From the NCBI GenBank assembly GCA_947311455.1, contig CAMZKY010000139.1:1-10965 (forward strand): a DNA stretch of 10,965 nucleotides. Direction: 5' to 3'. Under the pieces are notes generated by a model. That model worked only from the letters and a program-made list of their open reading frames with translations, was not told where the DNA came from and searched no databases. The DNA comes from an uncultured Marinosulfonomonas sp. Lineage in GTDB: Bacteria > Pseudomonadota > Alphaproteobacteria > Rhodobacterales > Rhodobacteraceae. A program made the translations under genes and the position numbers. Below, in pieces: positions 6,628 through 10,965 of this stretch (the first letter of the stretch is position 1; each line of letters opens with the position of its first letter).

Positions 6628-6854
6628 GATTCTACCTTTGGGTAATATTCTTGCGCAAACAGGCCTGACTTTGCACCATTTGGCAAGCCTAAAATGCTGC
6701 GCTGCGGAAATTGACGTCATCGCAGCGCCAGACCCCGCGTTGGCCAACCCACAGATACACCCCTTGTTAACCACTACGCGCCCCGAATTAACCATTCTTT
6801 TTCACCTTGCGGGTCACAGTTTTACGACGAGCAACATGTAAAAGGATAACCGCA
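6628..6854. promoter_or_regulatory. Divergent intergenic region between mcl2 and the small exported protein
   Basis: These 227 bp must serve both directions. Visible elements are a palindrome TTGCGCAA (6651-6658) 24 bp before the mcl2 ATG, an 8-bp GC-rich inverted repeat (6699-6706/6721-6728), two direct TTAACCA repeats 21 bp apart (6767-6773 and 6788-6794), and AAAGGA (6841-6846) as ribosome site for the rightward gene. No convincing -35/-10 pair is visible for either direction. No TGTGATCACA site is present, so this operon probably does not share the sdhC/sucC control. Confidence 0.55.
6699..6728. repeat. 8-bp perfect inverted repeat in the mcl2 upstream region
   Basis: GCGCTGCG at 6699-6706 and CGCAGCGC at 6721-6728 are exact reverse complements with a 14-nt loop containing the palindrome TGACGTCA (6712-6719). 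It could be a hairpin in the mcl2 leader RNA or an operator. No U-tract follows on either strand, so it is not a standard terminator. Confidence 0.5.
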
Positions 6855-7172
6855 ATGAGCCGCAAAATATTAACGCTTTGCCTTGGAATGGGTATCATCT
6901 TGCTAACCGCACAGCACGGCTTCAGCCAAAGCGCAAAATGTGCCGATCGCGAAATCATCGTTTCACAGCTGGCCGAAAAATACGGCGAAACCCGCCAAAG
7001 CATCGGTTTGGGGGATAATAATTCAGTGATCGAGGTGTTTGCCTCGGATGAAACCGGCACCTGGACAATCACCATAACTTTAACCAGCGGATTAACTTGT
7101 TTGATTGCCTCCGGCGAAGCCTTTGAGCATTTGGCCGAATCCCTGCCTGACGAAAGTTCATCCGACGCCTAA
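6855..7172 (+). CDS. Small predicted exported protein, function unknown
   Basis: The protein is 105 aa from the ATG at 6855, with AAAGGA about 9 bp upstream. An earlier in-frame ATG at 6807 adds a basic stretch that would spoil the signal peptide and lacks a ribosome site. Residues 1-25 look like a signal peptide (MSRK, then a hydrophobic core to about 18, then HGFSQ). The mature part has KCADREII at 28-35, YGETRQSIGLG (43-53) and VFASDETGTWTITITL (61-76). It has two cysteines, C29 and C82, which could form a disulfide in the periplasm. It resembles short unannotated proteins of Rhodobacteraceae; I know no assigned function. It reads toward mdh, 196 bp away. Confidence 0.8.
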   Translation: MSRKILTLCLGMGIILLTAQHGFSQSAKCADREIIVSQLAEKYGETRQSIGLGDNNSVIEVFASDETGTWTITITLTSGLTCLIASGEAFEHLAESLPDESSSDA

Positions 7173-7368
7173 GGTTACATCAACAAAATACTTAAAATGT
7201 GATCCTGATTGTAACATTCTTCGAAGGCTTTGTTCTTTAAAAGAAATTCTCTCCTGTATGCAACTATATGCACAAATCATCCCCCATTGCTGCGCTGCAG
7301 CAGGCTTGATTGTCGCAGCTAAATTGGCTAGGCCTATGCGCAGCATAACTTGATCAGGAGATCACAAA
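7173..7368 (+). promoter_or_regulatory. mdh upstream region with a degenerate TGTGATC site
   Basis: This 196-bp gap precedes mdh. At 7198-7214 the sequence TGTGATCCTGATTGTAA agrees at 15 of 17 positions with plus-strand 3059-3075 in the sdhC operator (TGTGATCACGATTGTAA). The partner site expected 21 bp on is missing; CTTCGAAG (7219-7226) stands there instead. Also visible are a 13-bp AT-rich palindrome TTCTTT-A-AAAGAA (7233-7245), GC-rich self-complementary stretches around 7288-7301, and AGGAG (7356-7360) as the mdh ribosome site. I cannot assign a promoter with confidence. Confidence 0.5.
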
Positions 7369-8331
7369 ATGGCCAGAGCCAAAATCGCCCTCATCGGCGC
7401 CGGACAAATCGGCGGCACACTTGCCCACCTTGCAGCAATGAAAGAACTTGGCGACGTTGTCATCTTTGACATCGCCGACGGTGTTCCTCAGGGTAAAGCC
7501 CTTGATATTGCCGAAGCCGGCCCGTCAGAAGGCTTTGACGCCACAATGAAAGGCACCGTCGATTACGCCGATATCGCAGACGCCGACGTGTGCATCGTTA
7601 CCGCTGGCGTGGCCCGCAAACCAGGCATGAGCCGCGATGATCTGCTGGGTATCAACCTGAAAGTGATGAAATCGGTTGGCGAAGGCATTGCCGCCCACGC
7701 GCCAAACGCATTTGTGATCTGCATCACCAATCCGCTGGATGCGATGGTTTGGGCATTGCGCGAATTTTCCGGCCTGCCCCATGAAAAAGTTGTTGGCATG
7801 GCTGGCGTTCTGGATAGCGCCCGTTTCCGCCACTTCCTGTCGCTTGAATTTGGCGTTTCTATGCGCGATGTCACCGCTTTTGTTCTGGGCGGCCACGGAG
7901 ATACCATGGTGCCGCTGACCCGTTATTCCACCGTGGGCGGCATTCCTTTGCCTGATCTGGTGGATATGGGTTGGACAACCCAGGAAAAAATGGATGCCAT
8001 CGTTCAACGCACCCGTGATGGTGGTGCCGAAATCGTTGGTCTGCTGAAAACCGGTTCTGCCTTCTATGCGCCTGCAACATCCGCCATCGAAATGGCCGAA
8101 GCCTATCTAAAAGATCAAAAACGCGTGCTGCCTTGTGCGGCATGGGTTGATGGCGCCCTTGGCCTTGACGGGTTTTATGTTGGCGTGCCCACCGTTCTGG
8201 GCGCTGGCGGCGTTGAACGTGTGATCGACATCAAATTGTCTAAAGACGAACAAGACATGTTCAATAATTCAGTGAACGCGGTCAAAGGCCTTGTTGCCGC
8301 CTGTAAAGAGATTGATCCCTCTTTGGCATAG
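7369..8331 (+). CDS. mdh: NAD-dependent malate dehydrogenase, LDH-like type
   Basis: Mdh interconverts malate and oxaloacetate in the TCA cycle. The protein is 320 aa, the usual length of the alphaproteobacterial LDH-like MDH. The Rossmann motif GAGQIGG is at 10-16, and D34 in VVIFDI fixes NAD rather than NADP. The mobile-loop segment GVARKPGMSRDD (80-91) provides substrate arginines R83 and R89. ITNPLD (119-124) gives N121. R152 lies in DSARFR, and GGHGDTMVPL (174-183) contains the catalytic histidine H176. The presence of R83 in the loop instead of Gln supports malate over lactate. The start ATG has AGGAG 8 bp upstream. A strong terminator follows, so mdh is probably monocistronic here, whereas in many relatives it heads an mdh-suc operon. 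Confidence 0.97.
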   Translation: MARAKIALIGAGQIGGTLAHLAAMKELGDVVIFDIADGVPQGKALDIAEAGPSEGFDATMKGTVDYADIADADVCIVTAGVARKPGMSRDDLLGINLKVMKSVGEGIAAHAPNAFVICITNPLDAMVWALREFSGLPHEKVVGMAGVLDSARFRHFLSLEFGVSMRDVTAFVLGGHGDTMVPLTRYSTVGGIPLPDLVDMGWTTQEKMDAIVQRTRDGGAEIVGLLKTGSAFYAPATSAIEMAEAYLKDQKRVLPCAAWVDGALGLDGFYVGVPTVLGAGGVERVIDIKLSKDEQDMFNNSVNAVKGLVAACKEIDPSLA

Positions 8332-8353
8332 ACCAGCTTCTTGAAATTTTTCC

Positions 8354-8386
8354 AAAGGCATCCCACGTAATTGGGGTGCCTTTTTT
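8354..8386 (+). terminator. Rho-independent terminator after mdh
   Basis: AAAGGCATCCCA (8354-8365) and TGGGGTGCCTTT (8372-8383) form a 12-bp stem with one G-U pair and a 6-nt loop, running into six T residues (8381-8386). It begins 23 bp after the mdh stop and ends 14 bp before the next start codon. Confidence 0.9.
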
Positions 8387-8400
8387 GTTAGGATATCCTT

Positions 8401-9594
8401 ATGCGTTTTTTACTTCCGTTTGCTTTTGGCCTCGTTGCCACCACAGCTCAGGCTGAAATTTCCCTTAACTTGGAGCAGGGTCTGGTTGCCGCTGAAAATC
8501 AGCTTACGTCGCTGTCATCGCCCACACCATCTGATCAAATGGCCATCGGGGCCGTGCGTTTTTTGCATGGGGTGGAAAAAACCCTGCAAATTCGCTGGCA
8601 ATACAATGCCACCTTTGAAGATTATGATCTTCCGGTTTTGCGTTTGCCAATCCCGCCTAATCCGCATGCAAAACCGTTTGATCCGGCGCTTGTCACCCAA
8701 ATTTTTGCCGATCTTACCCAAGATATGAGCAACGCACGCACCGCATTGGATACAATTTCCCAAAACGATGATGTGGCGGTGAATATTGATCTGCAAACCC
8801 TATGGTTTGACATCAATATGAATGGCAAACGTGATCCGGGTGAAAACCTGCTGGAATTGGGAGCGTTTCTAGCCACCGGCGACACTGATTTCGGTGGGGC
8901 AAATAATATACCACCCCTTCAAGTGCGTTTTGATACGGCTGATGTGGCGTGGCTTACCGCGTATACACATCTTTTGTCCGGTATTGGCGAATTGGTGGTG
9001 GCCTTTGATCCGACAGACGCAATTGAAAAAACCATGTCATCAAGCGCAGCAATGGATAAATTGCGTGGAAAGCCCTATGAAAGCACTTCTGGCATTATCA
9101 CAAATGAAACTGACTTCATTGATAAGTTCGCCACGGTTTACGGCGCATTAAATCGGCAGCCCGATCCGGCACACGCGCGCAAAGCCTATGCGCATTTTCA
9201 GGAAATGATCCAGCAAAACAAAATTTTCTGGAACGCCGTCAGCAAAGAAACCGACGACAACCAAGAATGGATCCCCAACGCCCACCAAACGGCCGCACTT
9301 GGCTTTGATATGCCCGTAGATGCCGCCAACGCGTGGCAGGCTATCTTGGCCGATCTTGAGGCGATGTTAAACGGCGAATTGTTAATTACCCATTGGCGCA
9401 TTGCCCCCACTGGCGGGATCAATGTGAAAAAAATATTCCTTGATCCGCCTGTCGTGGACATCGTGACATGGTTTCACGGCGAAGGCTTGTTACCCTATAT
9501 GGAGCGCGGACCAGTTATGTCGCGGAACAGTTTCCGGCAGTTCGAAAACATGTTTATGGGCGATGCTTTGCTGTTTGCATTCTTGCTAAATTAG
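8401..9594 (+). CDS. Exported protein of unknown function with an EF-hand-like calcium loop
   Basis: The protein is 397 aa; I do not recognise the family. Residues 1-18 (MRFLLPFAFGLVATTAQA) are a clear signal peptide with an AQA cleavage site, so the mature protein should be periplasmic or secreted. Residues 137-148 (DINMNGKRDPGE) have D, N, N, D and E at positions 1, 3, 5, 9 and 12 and Gly at 6, the pattern of an EF-hand or dockerin calcium loop. The rest is rich in aromatic residues and mixed helix-like stretches, with no catalytic motif I can name and no membrane segment after the signal. The ATG at 8401 has TAGGAT about 8 bp upstream. It sits between the mdh terminator and the sucC operators, so it needs its own promoter, for which little room exists (8387-8400) unless it lies within or before the terminator. 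Confidence 0.8.
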   Translation: MRFLLPFAFGLVATTAQAEISLNLEQGLVAAENQLTSLSSPTPSDQMAIGAVRFLHGVEKTLQIRWQYNATFEDYDLPVLRLPIPPNPHAKPFDPALVTQIFADLTQDMSNARTALDTISQNDDVAVNIDLQTLWFDINMNGKRDPGENLLELGAFLATGDTDFGGANNIPPLQVRFDTADVAWLTAYTHLLSGIGELVVAFDPTDAIEKTMSSSAAMDKLRGKPYESTSGIITNETDFIDKFATVYGALNRQPDPAHARKAYAHFQEMIQQNKIFWNAVSKETDDNQEWIPNAHQTAALGFDMPVDAANAWQAILADLEAMLNGELLITHWRIAPTGGINVKKIFLDPPVVDIVTWFHGEGLLPYMERGPVMSRNSFRQFENMFMGDALLFAFLLN

Positions 9595-9632
9595 CGCGTC
9601 ATTACGTCGCAAAACGAATCAATCGCTCCGTT

Positions 9633-9663
9633 TGTGATCACACACATCAATCGTGTGATCACA
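9633..9663 (+). promoter_or_regulatory. Paired palindromic operator, two perfect TGTGATCACA sites 21 bp apart, before sucC
   Basis: Both 10-bp palindromes are perfect (9633-9642 and 9654-9663), with an 11-bp spacer CACATCAATCG. The sdhC region has the same pair and the same 21-bp period. In the gene orientation both copies have CAATCG just before the gene-proximal site and end TGATCACAAA. A 10-bp palindrome repeated four times at matched spacing before two TCA-cycle operons is hard to explain by chance. Confidence 0.8.
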
Positions 9664-9690
9664 AATATAACTATTCCCCCTCAATTTTGC

Positions 9691-9710
9691 GTTACACGGA
9701 AAAAAACCGT
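9691..9710 (+). promoter_or_regulatory. GTTACA-CGG-A7-CCGT element before sucC, shared with sdhC
   Basis: Bases 9697-9710 (CGGAAAAAAACCGT) match the sdhC element at 3021-3034 in 13 of 14 positions. In sucC the core is itself an inverted repeat, ACGG and CCGT flanking seven A residues. GCGTTACA (9689-9696) just before it resembles a LacI-type half-site. Role unknown; the A-tract could alternatively act by bending DNA at the promoter. Confidence 0.5.
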
Positions 9711-9771
9711 TTCTTTACCTGTTTAACTGATGTCTATGGACAAAGAACATTAGCAAAGATGGGATAGTTTC

Positions 9772-10965
9772 GTGAACATTCATGAATATCAAGCAAAACA
9801 ACTCCTCCGCTCTTACGGCGCCCCCGTTTCCGAAGGCCGCGCCGTATTAAAAGCCGAAGACGCCAAAACTGCGGCTGGCGAACTTGACGGCCCCGTCTGG
9901 GTGGTCAAGGCACAGATCCATGCGGGTGGACGCGGCAAAGGCAAATTTATCGAGGCCGACGCCGGCGATGCGGGCGGTGTGCGGATCACCAAATCGGTAA
10001 CCGAAGCCGCCGACGAGGCCAAAAAGATGCTGGGCCGCACGCTTGTTACCCATCAATCCGGCCCGGCGGGCAAACAGGTTAACCGCATCTATATCGAAGA
10101 CGGCGCGGCGATTGATAAAGAATTCTATCTGGCCTTGTTGGTCGATCGTCAATCCAGCTCGATCTCCTTTGTCTGTTCCACCGAGGGCGGCATGGATATC
10201 GAAGAAGTCGCCGCCAGCACACCGGAAAAAATCCTGTCTTTCAGCGTTGATCCCGCCACGGGGTATCAAGGCTTTCACGGGCGTCGCATCGCCTTTGCAC
10301 TGGGCCTTGAAGGCAAGGCCGTGAAACAATGCGTTGGCCTGATGGGCACGCTTTATAAGCTATTCACCGAAAAAGACTGCGAGATGCTGGAAATCAATCC
10401 GCTGATCCTGAACAACGCCGGTGAGCTTGTGTGTCTTGACGCAAAAATGGGCTTTGACGGCAACGCGGTCTACCGCCATCCCGATATCGCCGCCCTGCGT
10501 GACGAAACCGAAGAAGACGCCAAAGAACTGGCCGCATCGAAATTCGATCTGAACTATATTGCGCTAGATGGTGAAATCGGCTGCATGGTCAACGGCGCGG
10601 GCCTTGCCATGGCGACGATGGATATCATCAAACTCTACGGTGCCGAACCCGCCAATTTCCTTGATGTTGGCGGCGGTGCCACGGCTGAAAAGGTTACCGA
10701 GGCGTTCAAGATCATTACCTCTGATCCGAAAGTCAAAGGCATCTTGGTGAACATCTTTGGCGGCATCATGCGTTGCGATACCATCGCCGAGGGCGTGATC
10801 ACTGCGGTAAAAGAAGTGGGCCTTAAGGTGCCGCTGGTTGTGCGCCTTGAAGGCACCAAAGTCGAAGAAGGCAAAGCCATCATCAACAATTCCGACGTTG
10901 ACGTGATTGCCGCCGATGATCTGAAAGACGGCGCGCAGAAAATTGTGGCAGCGGTTAAGGGGTAA
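9772..10965 (+). CDS. sucC: Succinyl-CoA ligase (ADP-forming) subunit beta
   Basis: SucC pairs with SucD to convert succinyl-CoA, ADP and phosphate to succinate and ATP in the TCA cycle. The protein is 397 aa and complete. It opens with the family signature NIHEYQAKQLL, which fixes the rare GTG start at 9772. ATP-grasp features: K46 in VVKAQIHAGGRGKGKF (glycine-rich loop 52-58), E110 region IYIEDGA, metal and nucleotide residues E207 and N209 in LEINPL, and D223 in LDAKMGFD. The C-terminal CoA-ligase domain has NGAGLAMATMD (274-284), FLDVGGGA (296-303) and NIFGGIMRCD (327-336). sucD would be expected just beyond the window end. Control is probably through the paired palindromes upstream. Confidence 0.97.
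   Translation: MNIHEYQAKQLLRSYGAPVSEGRAVLKAEDAKTAAGELDGPVWVVKAQIHAGGRGKGKFIEADAGDAGGVRITKSVTEAADEAKKMLGRTLVTHQSGPAGKQVNRIYIEDGAAIDKEFYLALLVDRQSSSISFVCSTEGGMDIEEVAASTPEKILSFSVDPATGYQGFHGRRIAFALGLEGKAVKQCVGLMGTLYKLFTEKDCEMLEINPLILNNAGELVCLDAKMGFDGNAVYRHPDIAALRDETEEDAKELAASKFDLNYIALDGEIGCMVNGAGLAMATMDIIKLYGAEPANFLDVGGGATAEKVTEAFKIITSDPKVKGILVNIFGGIMRCDTIAEGVITAVKEVGLKVPLVVRLEGTKVEEGKAIINNSDVDVIAADDLKDGAQKIVAAVKG

Larger units (their letters stand above)
9595..9771 (+). promoter_or_regulatory. sucC upstream regulatory region
   Basis: This 177-bp gap holds two perfect TGTGATCACA palindromes (9633-9663) and then GTTACA-CGG-A7-CCGT (9691-9710), which also forms a small dyad ACGG-A7-CCGT. The sucC GTG follows, with GGGA about 10 bp upstream as a weak ribosome site. 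I see no terminator for the upstream gene and no confident -35/-10 pair. The palindromes end 108 bp before the start codon. The general arrangement mirrors the sdhC region. Confidence 0.65.

Noticed and set aside
6651..6658. TTGCGCAA palindrome before mcl2 as a known short-chain acyl-CoA regulator site
   Set aside because: The RamB/PccR-type sites I know are TTTGCAAA-like; an 8-bp palindrome alone is too weak to assign.
6628..6795. A 56-codon N-terminal extension of mcl2 starting at 6795
   Set aside because: The added residues are Cys-rich and unlike CitE-type proteins; the ATG at 6627 has a ribosome site and opens with the family's RSVLYIPA block.
7288..7298. An 11-bp word shared between the mcl2 and mdh upstream regions (6695-6705 and 7288-7298)
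   Set aside because: The word is a low-complexity GCTGC repeat and the flanks do not match.
7350..7367. A further TGATC site overlapping the mdh ribosome binding site (TGATCAGGAGATCA)
   Set aside because: The resemblance comes from the AGGAG ribosome site flanked by GATC words; it lacks the full TGTGATCACA palindrome.
8401..9594. Assignment of the 397-aa exported protein to the imelysin/peptidase M75 group
   Set aside because: Size and signal peptide fit loosely, but I could not find the expected conserved motif, so it is left unnamed.

Overview
The window is an alphaproteobacterial chromosome segment, most likely from Rhodobacteraceae (the Roseobacter/Rhodobacter group). Three things point there: the order mcl2 - nnrU-like - DUF1737 - mch - sdhCDAB on one strand next to mdh and sucC on the other, the 601-aa SdhA and 397-aa SucC, and the ethylmalonyl-CoA pathway enzymes. 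Base composition looks close to balanced by eye, lower in GC than R. sphaeroides, which would suit a marine roseobacter. All genes look like core metabolism; I see no mobile element, CRISPR array, tRNA or rRNA.

Layout. Positions 1-2926 (minus strand) hold succinate dehydrogenase in the order sdhC-sdhD-sdhA-sdhB. sdhB is cut after 86 codons because the window opens with an inverted copy of sdhB's own 5' end, which looks like a fold-back junction. Positions 2927-3093 are the sdhC upstream region. Positions 3094-3945 (minus) encode a predicted exported DUF4344 zinc metallopeptidase lying between mch and sdhC. Positions 3993-6627 (minus) hold a tightly packed set transcribed mcl2 > nnrU-like > DUF1737 > mch. 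A divergent intergenic region (6628-6854) follows. The plus strand then carries a small exported protein (6855-7172), mdh (7369-8331) with a terminator, an unrecognised exported 397-aa protein with an EF-hand-like loop (8401-9594), and complete sucC (9772-10965), whose stop codon ends the window.

How the genes fit together. Sdh, Mdh and SucC are TCA-cycle steps. Mch (mesaconyl-CoA hydratase) and Mcl2 ((3S)-malyl-CoA thioesterase) belong to the ethylmalonyl-CoA route of acetyl-CoA assimilation, which feeds malate and succinyl-CoA into that cycle. The segment is therefore a C4-dicarboxylate/acetate module.

The most interesting signal is regulatory. Two 10-bp palindromes TGTGATCACA, starting exactly 21 bp apart, lie upstream of sdhC (3059-3089) and again upstream of sucC (9633-9663). 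Both regions also share a second element, CG(C/G)-A7-CCGT preceded by GTTA, and a degenerate version of the first motif precedes mdh. This looks like a shared TCA-cycle operator system. The GntR-family activator AkgR, known from R. sphaeroides, is a candidate for the first motif and a LacI-family factor such as CceR for the second. Both assignments are inference.
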